Source: Triparma columacea
Lineage: Eukaryota; Sar; Bolidophyceae; Parmales; Triparmaceae
Length of the DNA: 34,158 nucleotides
Assembly: GCA_030267965.1 (NCBI GenBank)
Contig: BRYA01000434.1
Location: 1-34,158, forward strand
Direction of reading: 5' to 3'
Made by a program: the position numbers and the translations under genes. Shown piece by piece: positions 1 through 10,000 of the stretch; positions within the stretch are counted from its first letter, which is position 1; every line of letters starts with the position of its first letter. The notes under the pieces are model-generated. The model was given only the letters and a program-made list of their open reading frames with translations, was not told the origin of the DNA and ran no database searches.

Positions 1-69
1 AACCCTAACCCTAACCCTAACCCTAACCCTAACCCTAACCCTAACCCTAACCCTAACCCTAACCCTAAC
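1..69. repeat. Telomere (CCCTAA)n, chromosome end
   Basis: Eleven perfect AACCCT units plus a half unit run from the first base, then the sequence becomes unique at about base 70. CCCTAA at the left end of the plus strand is the orientation expected for a TTAGGG-type chromosome terminus. There is no degenerate subtelomeric repeat zone between it and coding sequence. Confidence 0.97.
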
Positions 70-408
70 AGGCACTGAAGATTTTATCACATCAGTAAAC
101 CATTCTGGTTTCTCGTCTTCCCATTTTGCCCAGTTTGACTCAACCCATTTCTTAATTTCTCCTTCAATTGGGACCCAATGTTTCCTAGTTCTAGTTAACA
201 CTACAAACTTCGTTGCATCACTTTGTCCTCCAAGGAAAAAGTCCATTGAAAAGTCCTTTGATGTCTGTGTGCTCCAGAAGGTGTCCCAGTACTTCTTCTC
301 AATGCTCAAAAAGAAGACAGCAAAGCATATGGTAGTTATTGGTAAGAAACAAATCACAATCAATGATGCAATACCAATTGCTCTCTCATCAACATAAGGT
401 GAAGCTAC
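70..408 (-). pseudogene. 3' part of the START-like membrane-protein gene, cut off by the telomere
   Basis: Read on the minus strand, this stretch continues the frame of the upstream open reading frame (409-2778) without interruption after a single TAA at 409-411. It encodes 113 codons: a hydrophobic segment (IGIASLIVICFLPITTICF), then a soluble tail rich in Trp, Lys and Glu containing EIKKWVESNWAKWEDE. The frame is still open when it meets the telomere, where the repeat itself reads as Val-Arg dipeptides. The protein-like character (membrane segment, amphipathic Trp/Lys tail, no further stops) suggests it was recently coding sequence of the same gene. The natural C-terminus is missing. An alternative is that the TAA is a base error and the gene is only truncated, not split. 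Confidence 0.75.
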
Positions 409-2778
409 TTATATTGATACTGGTAAGCTTCCCATTGTCAATACAAGACCAAACAACCAATAAGCTCCCCCAACTTCATTAGGATGTCTGAACTGCGCAA
501 TTGAAGTGAAGTCTGTGATGATCTTTACTTCTACTCTGCAAAGTACACTATTCACACTCTCCCACTTACCCCCCAAAGGCAACCAATACCAGAAGTCTCC
601 CCTCAATATCTTAACCAATAAGTACAGGCCAAGGTCGGCGCCAATGTAGAGAAAGACCCAGCTACCTCCCATCAACCCAAGAAGAACTATTGTTGTGCAC
701 CTTATGAGAAGCATTCCTGCAGTGAACAGCAACATGGATACAAATACTACTGTTCTCTTGCTTGCTTTTGCTGGTATGTACCCATAGAAGTCAGGTGTCT
801 TTTCTCTCCTAGCAGGGTCTGTGTCGAAGTCATAACTAATTGTTGCAGAGGCAAAGCCTGTTGTAATTGCTGACACTGCAACTGAAAGCCATGCTGTAAC
901 TCCAACATCTTTGTCACTGGTTGCTATAGCCATAAGTTGGATGATCACTCCAGGAATTGCCTCATACATCATCTCAACACATTTCATAGATGTCATCTCA
1001 ATCATTGGGTCCATTGCAGCCCCAATCTCTTGCTTTGCTCCAGTTGCCACCCTATAAGCATCAACAGCAGGCTTGTACCCAAGTAAGATTGGAATGCACT
1101 CCCACAACACCCTCTTCATCCCCAGCCTCCTATTTTGCACCCAAACACCAACCATCTGAAGCCCAGTTGACGTTACCAAACTTGCCAAAGATGCCTTAAA
1201 GTACCCATACTTCTTATCTTTCCTAAACATGTACGTCACATACACATCAGTCAGCAAATCAGTCATGCTTGTGACAGCACCAAAGATTACCCTTGCCTTC
1301 AAGCCAATCTTTGAGTTCTTAAATAGATTCGCAGCAATTGTCTCAATCATTGGCCTAGTCCATTTGTACTCTCTCATTACTTCTTGTACTTCAGTGTATT
1401 GATTGGCCCACTCGTCTACAGCATGCTTTGCAGTTGCTGTCGTCATTGTGATTACTTTCAGTGCACTTCCAATCTCCAAGCCTCGGGCTTCCTCCAAACT
1501 GCCAACTTCTCCTTCATGTGTTGCTCGTCTTTTCAGCTTGTTCCTTATTATGGCGCACATCATTGTTTTGACAAACCTGTTTTGCTTCTCAAGCTCTTTC
1601 ATTGCCCTATTATTTGCAATGAACTTCTTTACTACCTCATCCTTAATACCTCCCACTTTCATCTCTTTGAGCCTTGACATCAACTGATCTCCAAACCTCC
1701 TGCCATCCTCTTCATTGGCTTCTGAGCTGCTTAAAAGATTATCAAAGTAGTAGGCAGCATCAGTTGCCATGCCAAGTAGTTTCTTAGAGCTCGCTTTAGC
1801 AGCTCTTCTGCTCACAGCTTTACCAAGCTCAATCTTAGTAATAAGATCCACACTGGACTTCTTCGCACCCTCATTGGAAATTCTAATTGCAGTAGTTTCT
1901 GATGCCTCTTCTATCTCACTGACAGGCCTAGATATTATCACTATTGTCTTCTCATCTGCTCTGTACAAGTTCATCCTAGAGAAGAATTCCCTATCTGCTG
2001 CAATGTCACCAAGTTTGCTGACTTGACTGTCGGGTTTGCTTGTATTTGCCCTGCCAATCACACTTGTGCTTTGCCTGCCGATCTTGCTTTTGACGTGATC
2101 AATGAGTTTACTGTTCAGCAGTGTCTTCCTCACGTCCATCTCGAAGCTGTTTCGTTCTTTCTCCACAAACCTCTCAATGTTTTTGTCTAACCTGTTGACA
2201 TCCCAGAAGAATGCTGCAACCTCCTCAAAGCTTGCTCTAACATGAACAGAAACCCTTCCCCATCCCTTTCCGCCATCTTCGGCCCTTACCCCTGGTTGGA
2301 AGACGTCAAACAGTACCATCGTTTTGGTCAGGCCATCAATCTTGAGTTTCCTCGCCTTCTTAACGATCTTTAATCTCCTCTCGAAGTCTTGCCTGATCCT
2401 GTCATCAAAGACGATGATGCCCCCTCCTTCCTCTCCATCTCCCTCTTCGCCAAAAGCAAGGGCCTCGTCGTTTCCTACTTCCCCACTCTCAGTCGCAATA
2501 TTCGCTACGGTCTCGCCTGCTCTTTCAGTAACGACATCACCTGCCCTCTCAACCTCAGTTGCTTCCCCTCCCTTTGCTGAAGAAGCCTTGAGCGCATCAT
2601 TCTCTCTTGCGAGAGTCTCGACCTTGGCCTCGAGGACCTCGTTCGCCTTCATAAGCACACCGTTCGCCTTCGTCAGCGTACCGTTTGCGACGAGGAGTTC
2701 TTTGTTCTGCTTAATAATCTCCTCGATCGTGACGACATCACCCTCAAGGCCAACATCTGCTTCAACCTCACCCTCCAT
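409..2778 (-). CDS. Coiled-coil / START-like / multi-membrane-span protein, broken at its 3' end
   Basis: Intronless frame of 789 residues from the chosen Met (2776-2778). An in-frame Met 22 codons upstream (2844) is possible, but the acidic MEGEVEAD start leads directly into the coiled coil and looks more natural. Order: acidic start; five near-perfect heptads around residues 22-65 (for example GVLMKANEVLEAKVETLARE); a Glu/Gly-rich linker; a START-like region at about 130-290 beginning GWGRVSVHVRASFEEVAAFF; a charged helical region; then several hydrophobic segments in the last 300 residues, including IGLKARVIFGAVTSMTDLLT and VVFVSMLLFTAGMLLIRCTT, consistent with a polytopic membrane protein. 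START-like domains bind lipids; that role here is inferred. The frame stops at TAA 409-411 but resumes in the same frame downstream. I recall this architecture as a multigene family in bolidophyte genomes, which I could not check. Confidence 0.7.
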   Translation of the reverse strand: MEGEVEADVGLEGDVVTIEEIIKQNKELLVANGTLTKANGVLMKANEVLEAKVETLARENDALKASSAKGGEATEVERAGDVVTERAGETVANIATESGEVGNDEALAFGEEGDGEEGGGIIVFDDRIRQDFERRLKIVKKARKLKIDGLTKTMVLFDVFQPGVRAEDGGKGWGRVSVHVRASFEEVAAFFWDVNRLDKNIERFVEKERNSFEMDVRKTLLNSKLIDHVKSKIGRQSTSVIGRANTSKPDSQVSKLGDIAADREFFSRMNLYRADEKTIVIISRPVSEIEEASETTAIRISNEGAKKSSVDLITKIELGKAVSRRAAKASSKKLLGMATDAAYYFDNLLSSSEANEEDGRRFGDQLMSRLKEMKVGGIKDEVVKKFIANNRAMKELEKQNRFVKTMMCAIIRNKLKRRATHEGEVGSLEEARGLEIGSALKVITMTTATAKHAVDEWANQYTEVQEVMREYKWTRPMIETIAANLFKNSKIGLKARVIFGAVTSMTDLLTDVYVTYMFRKDKKYGYFKASLASLVTSTGLQMVGVWVQNRRLGMKRVLWECIPILLGYKPAVDAYRVATGAKQEIGAAMDPMIEMTSMKCVEMMYEAIPGVIIQLMAIATSDKDVGVTAWLSVAVSAITTGFASATISYDFDTDPARREKTPDFYGYIPAKASKRTVVFVSMLLFTAGMLLIRCTTIVLLGLMGGSWVFLYIGADLGLYLLVKILRGDFWYWLPLGGKWESVNSVLCRVEVKIITDFTSIAQFRHPNEVGGAYWLFGLVLTMGSLPVSI

Positions 2779-3448
2779 GATGACCTCGACGGGGTGCTGA
2801 AAATCAGCGTTACATGGTCGACGTGCGAAAAAATTGTGGCGCAACGGCGTTAATTGGTGTGAGTAATGGTGCAGTGACTTTAAATTTTCGTATGGACGAA
2901 TTTAAAAATTAGACAATTTTGTCCTTGTCATGGGCATTTCAGGGTCTGTTTTGGGGCTGAATCAGATTCAGACCAACCCGGAGAATGTGGCACACCAGGT
3001 GTGTTCCCTTTCCCCTCTTGTGACCCTCAAGAGCCCTCCTGCACCCCGTACCCCCCTCTTCCGTCCCCCTGACAGTCACGCTTACCTCCTCGCCACCCGC
3101 TTCGTCACCCCACTACTCCAAGTGTCCCAAGAAGTTCTCCCAACTTCGAGTCTTCGGTACCTCCTGCAGAAAAATATTCACTTACAGCCGTATAGCGACC
3201 CCAAAAATGTAGCTCGAGAGCGTTTTGCAACGTCTTCAGCTCCACGGTGCTGCGTTTTTCGATTCTCTCTCGCTCACAGCGCAGCTTTGAAAGCGAACCA
3301 AATTTGCCTTCTCCTCCTTTGACCTAAAACAAAAGAGTCTGTCTCTCAAAAACGGGGAATTAATGAATCGTTTAATGTCACATGTAATTCGTTTGTTTAA
3401 TAGCCCTCCCCAACCCCAACTCCTTTCTCCGTCCCCTCCCCATCTTTC
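2779..3448. other. Intergenic region between TRRAP 3' end and the subtelomeric membrane-protein gene
   Basis: About 670 bp. It should hold the TRRAP 3' UTR and polyadenylation signals (right side) and the promoter of the membrane-protein gene (left side, AT-rich at 2877-2925). A plus-strand open frame at 2930-3322 has no recognisable domain, and I see no splice pattern or repeat supporting a gene. Confidence 0.6.
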
Positions 3449-6400
3449 TTAAAACCAAGGACAAAATCCTGCGCTCTTGACTTTGCAAAGTTCCTCCTCA
3501 CTCATCGCCTTTGCCACTAGCTTGTGAATGCCGCTATCGACTGCGACATCTGCCTCGTTCTCGGTCTCCCCCTCTCTGAAGCTCATCTGCTTGAACCTGT
3601 CCATTACGCTCCTGATGTTACTGTCAGTCCTTTCCTTCAAGTGCTTCTCCAACTTTCTAGTTTCCTCGTCGTTCTTTGACCCGCTCTTGCTGACGTGCCA
3701 CGACATAAGGTCGTCGGTGAGGACAAGCCCTAGCATAGCCTCCATGGTCTCCTTTTGCCCGACGATGCTCTCTGAGATGCTTCCTATAGTTGGAACAAAG
3801 CTCCCTCTAATCATCAATTTCCCTACCAACTTGGCAACATTCCTCGTGAGCCTGAACGGCACTCCTCCTTCCTCCTCTTCTTCCTCCCCACCCTTGTCCT
3901 CGAGCCTCCCGCTGCTGCTGTAGTTCGGCTGAAAGATGTTCCCAATCCTCCCATTTCCAGCATTGATGATAAAGTTACCTGGCGTCCTATTCTGGCAGCT
4001 GAAGGCGTAGTTAATACACGACTCCGCGCCGAGTTGCAAGCTGAAAGTCTTTCTGAAGCTCCACAGGGCCTCGGGCCCGTCAAGCTTTGCAATCATGTGC
4101 TTCAAAAGCAAGTTGTCCCCGACCTTCTCCTCGCATATCCTTCTATATGCGGACAACCTCCCCTCATTCCCACCCCCAGCCTCCTCAGCCCAAGCTCCGA
4201 ACAACCCCTCAAGTTCCTCCAAGCTCCCCTCTCCCTCCCAAGCCTCCTCGAGGCTCATGTTCCTAGGGTCGTCCCTCACGAGTCTCATCCTCTGGCTCAA
4301 GCTCACAACGGGCTGGGTCTGCATCTCAACGTGCCTCCTCCTGGCCCCGGCGCTGCCCCTCTTCAACAGCTTGTTGACAAAGTTATGGATCTGACCTAGT
4401 CTCTCGTCGCTCGTCATGATGTGTAAGATGGTGAAGTGTAGCAAAAAGTAGTGTGTCTCCCCATCCGTACCCCTCATTTCGATCCTCCGACGCAAACTAC
4501 CCTCCCTCTCCACAATAGTAACCTTGCTACCAAATTTGAGTAGCTTAGAGTGGAGTTCAGGGCTGGGCTTTCCGTCACTCTTCAAAGGATTGTACTGCCC
4601 CGGAATCTCCATTGCTGCCGCACCTCCTCCGAGACCTCCCTCCGCAGCAGCCGCCGCAGCAACCGCACTTGCTGCCGCTGCAGCCGCCGCTGCTGCCTGT
4701 CCCTTCCCCCCTACCGTGGATGCCTCAACGACCACCGTTTCCCCGCTTCCCCCTCCCGCACTAATGTTTCCACCCTTGCTTCCCCCGCGATGGTCGCAGC
4801 TGCCAGCCCATAAGTCGGGAGCCTCGCAGCTAAGCTGGGACAAAGGTGCGCTCACGTGCTGCAAGTTGATTTCACTTGGGGTGCTACTGACGTAGTTCAT
4901 AAGGCGCTTTTTCCAAATCTTTAACCTCTTCACAACCACATCAAGGTTCTTGGGCGCCGGGGAAATGAACTGCTTCTTGAAGAGGTCACTGTACCTCTCG
5001 TTAAAGGTCGTCGAGCCAATCCCCCCTCCAACACCGTCTCCCTCGCCACCTCCAAGCATGCTCTTCTTATTTTTGGCCTTGACCTTGCCCTTCCCCCCTC
5101 CGCTCTCTTCGAAGAACTTCGAATGGACATTGGCGAGAGTCGTGATCATACTCTGAGGAAGCGCGTTTTCTCCCTTTCCCCCAGAATCCCCGTTCCTCAG
5201 GCTGTTGCATCTCTTCAACAAGGCGTCGATGGCCCCGAGAAGCTCCTCCTCAAGGGAGGGCCTGAACCTGTACATGAGCTCGTCCAGGATGCCTTCGAGC
5301 TTGCTCCATAAGGCGGGGTGGGACTTCCTCAGCCCGTTCATGAGGTCCTCGGCGGCTTCCCCGCTGCTTCCCTTTCCTCCGCCCCCAACATCTCTCCTCT
5401 GAAGGTAGAAGGATCTCAGGGGGTAATAGAGCGCCTGGGGGTACCTCTTCATGACGCCCTCCAAGAGCTTCTTGGCTGCCTTGCCCTCAGTCCTCCCTAA
5501 GCTCGTGAGTAAGTTGGGAATGTAGGGGATCCACACCCATTCGGGTAGCCAGACGCCCTTGTCCTCCAAAGTCTTGCACAAATGACCAGGCTCGTCCCCA
5601 TCGTCCCTAACCATCCAAAGGCAGCGGGCAAGCATGAGCCTCGCCTTCTCGTTGCCGCACCTGACGGACTCCATGAAGCATCCCATCGCCTGGGCCTTAA
5701 GCTTCATCATATCGTTGATAAGGCCATTGTCAAATTTCTCCCCTTGCTTCTCCTCCCCCCCTTCGTCATTCTCTCCTGTATCTTCCTCCTCTCCTCCCTC
5801 CTTCTCCTTCGCCAATTCCTCGCCTTCGTTGTTATCGACTTCCATGGCAACTACATCCTCTTCCTTCGTCCCTCCTAGAGCTCCTTCCACACCTCCCTCT
5901 ACACCCTCCACGCCTTCCTCTGAACCTGTCACACCGCCTGAACTCTCGGGCTTCACATTGGCGGCGAGAAGAAGGCAATGCTCGCCCCAACTCAACCAGG
6001 TCTTTCCGTAGTTAGGGCATATCTGTGTTGCTTGGCAGTAGGCCTGGTTGGCCTTTCGATTCCCCCCCAGGAGGGACAAAAACTCGGCCTTGAGCCTGAA
6101 GAGCTCCGCTTTCTGCTTTGGGCTGAAGTAGTCGAGGTTGGTGTTGTTGACAATGTTGAGCCCCCCCTTTCTACTGTCCTCGGAATCCTTGCACGCGATG
6201 ATTTGCTCCCTGAGCTTTTCATAGGCGTCATGGACATCCATTGTGGACACACTGTAGAGTTTGCTCAAGCTATTAAGGGACACCTCCTTGACATTCTGCT
6301 TCCTTGCAATCTTGCTAAGTCTGATTGCCGTCCAAGGCCTGTCGTGGAGCGTCGCCAGAGTCCGCGGCTCGATCCAATTGAAGTTGCTGGTAATGGCGGC

Positions 6401-7091
6401 GAACATGTGCCCCCTCCAGGTGAAGAGGTCGTCAAAGACGTTAAGAGGGTCCCACTTGTTAGGAAGCCTGTCCCTCCAAGTCGACAAGATGTTCTTAAGA
6501 TTGGGATGCGTCTTGTTGCGGTTATGGTTCGAAACCTCAACCATGATCTGCCCGCTCTCCCTCAGCTCGACCAGCCTGTGGAATAGTCGCAAGAGCTCGA
6601 CGTGTGCCTCCCCCCCTGTTGAAAGAGGTGGCAAGAGTTGCCAGTTATGAAGGGCGAGCTGAACGCACTGCGCGCAAAGTTTTTCAACATCGGCCAACTT
6701 TCCGTCTGCTATGCTCAAGTAAATCTCGTGAAGCTTATTCTTGGGTGCGCCACCCTCCAAAGCCGCAACCACGCTGGGATTTCCGCACATCTTCCTCACA
6801 CTGTCCCAGTCTCTGAGCTTCCAGCTGCAGTCCATCAAGAGCTCCGCTCTATTGGCGTTCTCTGCGTATTCCTTCAAGACCGACCACTGTCCGAGCTGTT
6901 TGTTCAATTCGACCCACCTCTCTTCCCACAGGCCCATCTCGTCGATCCCTCCCTCAACCTCCTCTCCCGCGATGGCCCCGCTGATCAGATTGTCGTAGCC
7001 TTTCACTGCGGCATTCAGCTCTCCATACATCTCCTGGCTGATTGCCTTCTTCGTGGCATCTGTCTTGAAGATGTCCTGCATCAAAGCGAAG
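3449..7091 (-). other. TRRAP: TRRAP exon 10: FAT region, pseudokinase and FATC
   Basis: Encodes about 1,214 residues. The FAT helical region occupies the first half (for example KIARKQNV followed by the NTNLDYF motif, both typical of TRRAP). A Glu-rich insertion and an Ala/Gly-rich insertion (a run of nine Ala, then more) precede the kinase-like domain. In the catalytic-loop position the sequence is CQNRTPGNFIINAGNGRIG followed by NIFQPNY: the HRD-type Asp and the DFG motif of active PIKKs are absent, as in all Tra1/TRRAP proteins. The last 34 residues are the FATC domain, ending PWF. The acceptor at 7092-7094 (TCGCAG) keeps the frame, giving ETDL then SFALMQDIF. Confidence 0.9.
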
Positions 7092-10000
7092 CTGCGACAA
7101 AGCAAAGAAGAGGACGACAACGTGGAAGGCGAAGAGTGCTGTTAGACAGATGCTTGTCCTTTTATGTAACGGAAATGGCAATGTATACCTCACATCCCCC
7201 CAACTCACCTCAAGTCTGTCTCCCCGAGCTGATCCAAAAGGATTTTGGTTGCCTTTCCCCATTCCCTTTTCTCGTCCTCGTCCTCAGACTCCTCCATACG
7301 CCCCTCCATCAAGGGCAGCACATCATACCAAGCGTTATAATTACTACCCAGGCTCCCCACCAAGTTGGCGTTTAGCGCCGGCATAGGATCCAACTGAAGA
7401 AGCCCCCTCAACAAACCGGTGACGATATTTAGCCTCTGGGCAGGTCTGGGGTAACTGACGCCTCCCGTGCTATCGCAACAACCTGGCTTCCTCGAAATGT
7501 ATAGGAACTGTCTGTGATAAGGCCTGCTAAGGAGGGTTTCCAAAGGGGGGACTAAAGCCTTCCTGCTTCTGTCGCTGGAGAGCTTCGACCATGCAGTCTT
7601 GAACAGGGATACCCAAAGGCTCTGTGCGAGCTCCACGTTGGCGTGGGCGAGCATCCTTATCGCAGCTAGGCATCTGCCCCTACCCGCGCCCTTAGTATCC
7701 CTCTCAACGTTCAGAACCTTCCTGAATTCCTCGTAGCCTTCCCCGCAGCTTAAGCTCCTGTCCCCTTGGCTTCCACCCCCAACTCCAACATTACTTAGCC
7801 AACAGTGCACCCCCTCTCCAACACCTCCACTGTGCGAAGATGTCGCCAGCAAAAGGTCAACGCAAGCGACGAGCCAGTACCTGCTGCCACATCCCTCCCA
7901 GTCCGTGTATAGCAGCTGCGTGAGGACGTCAAGTGGGGTCCTGCTTGGAACCCCGGCCGCAGCGATGGCATCGGCTCCGATATCCTTGGCGTGCTTTGCA
8001 AGGAACCCGGTTGTCTCCGTCGAGCTGACAAACTTTTGAGCCGCAAAGAGGTTGAAGAAAGTTTCCCTAATGCTTAAATCTGCGCTAAGCAGTCCCTGCG
8101 TTTGGGGCTTTCCCAGGCTACTCTTGGGCCAGAGGTTCAGGCGATCGGCCTTGTTGTCCTTGCCCATATCCCCACTCTCGTCGTCCGTCATTCCCTCCCC
8201 TGCGTCCTCCTCGTCGGCTTTCTTTCTCCTCGCAACCTTGTCGCAGTTCTTATCGTAGTACTCAACTAAAAACTTGAGGCTCATGCCTATAAGAGGCTGC
8301 GCCGGCACCTCAGGGAGTCGATCAAAGCTGGTTATCTTCCACACTAAGCTGCTCCTCTCTTTCTGGGTCAGGGGGGCCCTGTCGTCCAAGAGCCACCTTC
8401 CGACAATGCCCACAACGGTCATTAACAGTTGAATACTGTCGCTCTTGTCGAGGAGGACACTGAGAACCTGGAAACTCGGTTTCCTGAGCTCGCCGAACCT
8501 CTCAAAAATGTCAGTCCTTGTGAGCAATCTCACTCCGGTCATCAGGCTCCGAATCGCGGACCCGGGGGGCACCACCTCCTTCAAATCGTCCGCAGTCGCC
8601 TCTTCGAAAATGGCCAGTGTTGGCGTCGCCAGGACCTTTTGCAACCCGCTGCCATCCATCTGGCTCATCAGGGCGGCCATGCTCCTCGTGGAGATGGTGG
8701 CAGCCTGAATGTGGTCCCTAGTGAGACGCTGAGTGAGTCTCACAATAGCAAAGGAAAAATTCTCAACGAATGCTCTGTTGAATCTTCCGACTTCTTCAAT
8801 AATGCGGAGCACAAAGTACGCCGCACATCTACCTCCTCCCCTTCCGATTTCGAAATTGTCCTTGTCACCGCTGTCCTTGAAGTTGGGTATGTTGCTCATG
8901 CCTCTCATGCCACCATTGCTGCTCACGGTACCGGACTTATCAACGATCGCGTCACCAATGATTGTCTCGCATTGTTCCTTAAGGTATTGGTAGAAGCCGC
9001 TGTTCACCAATTTTTCCCCCGGGTTGGACACATCGTACAGGCTGCAGAACTTAACTGTGAACTTGTGAAGCTTCTTCCTAATCTCGGTGCCGTTTGGCTT
9101 CGACGCGGCCTGGAAGGCGGGGTAAAGAATATACTTCACATGGCTCGCATTGTCCAAAATGAAAGTATTGCGAGGGGCCTGATGCAAGATGCTGTTGAGC
9201 AAATCAAGACCTACCTCGATGTTCACCGTAGGCACGACGTAAACCTTGTCCTTCCCGCCCTGCTTACCCCCGGACCCCGTTTGCTGAGATTGTCCCCTCA
9301 TTCTCGCCGACTGCTTCCTCAGCTTCATCTCCTCGACCTTCTGCTCGTTGCAATGCGCGAAGAGCTTATCAAAGTAGACGCTCCTAACAGTGGCCATCGA
9401 GCCAAAAACATTAAGGGCCCGGTCGAAAAGAATGACGGCCCTCTTTGCGAGCCTCTTCCCAGCATCTTCCTTGGAGTCAGCCATAAGGAGTGCAAGCCTT
9501 AGAAGAAAGTTAGTGACGAGTTCAATCATTGCGTGGTTCAGCTTGAATTCGTCATCCATTTTTGAGGTTTCTACTTTGACGGCCTTTCCGTCGGCTGACT
9601 TTCGCTTCTTTCCTCCGCCGCCATCAATCTCCTCAGAGACCTTCTTGCCCTTCTTTTTGTTATTCTCCCCCTCGACATCCATCTCGTCATTGTCCTTGAC
9701 CTTGCCCTTCGCCTTCTCCTGCCTCTCAAGCCCCCACCGGATGATAAGATCCGCAAGCGAGATTGCAAGCTGTCGGTTGTCGAGGGCGCAGTTGGGAGCC
9801 AGGCCGAGCTTGTTCAGACTTTGTACGATGTGCGGCACGAACTGGCTCCTGTAAGAGTAGAAGATTCGGGGGTGGTTGGAGATGATGTGCCACATATGGA
9901 TGAGCTGGGGCAGCGCATGGCCCTCCTCGTACATGATCTTCTTCGTCCACTTTATGGCCTTAAGAAAATCGGTCGCGGAGAGCCTCAACGGAAGTGCCGG

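Noticed and set aside
2930..3322. A 130-codon plus-strand open frame between TRRAP and the membrane-protein gene
   Set aside because: No domain, no splice pattern, Pro/Ser-rich composition typical of chance frames, and it lies in an expected UTR/promoter interval.
4034..4399. Plus-strand open frames over TRRAP exons 9 and 10
   Set aside because: Antisense shadows of a GC-rich coding sequence; the minus-strand frame matches TRRAP throughout.
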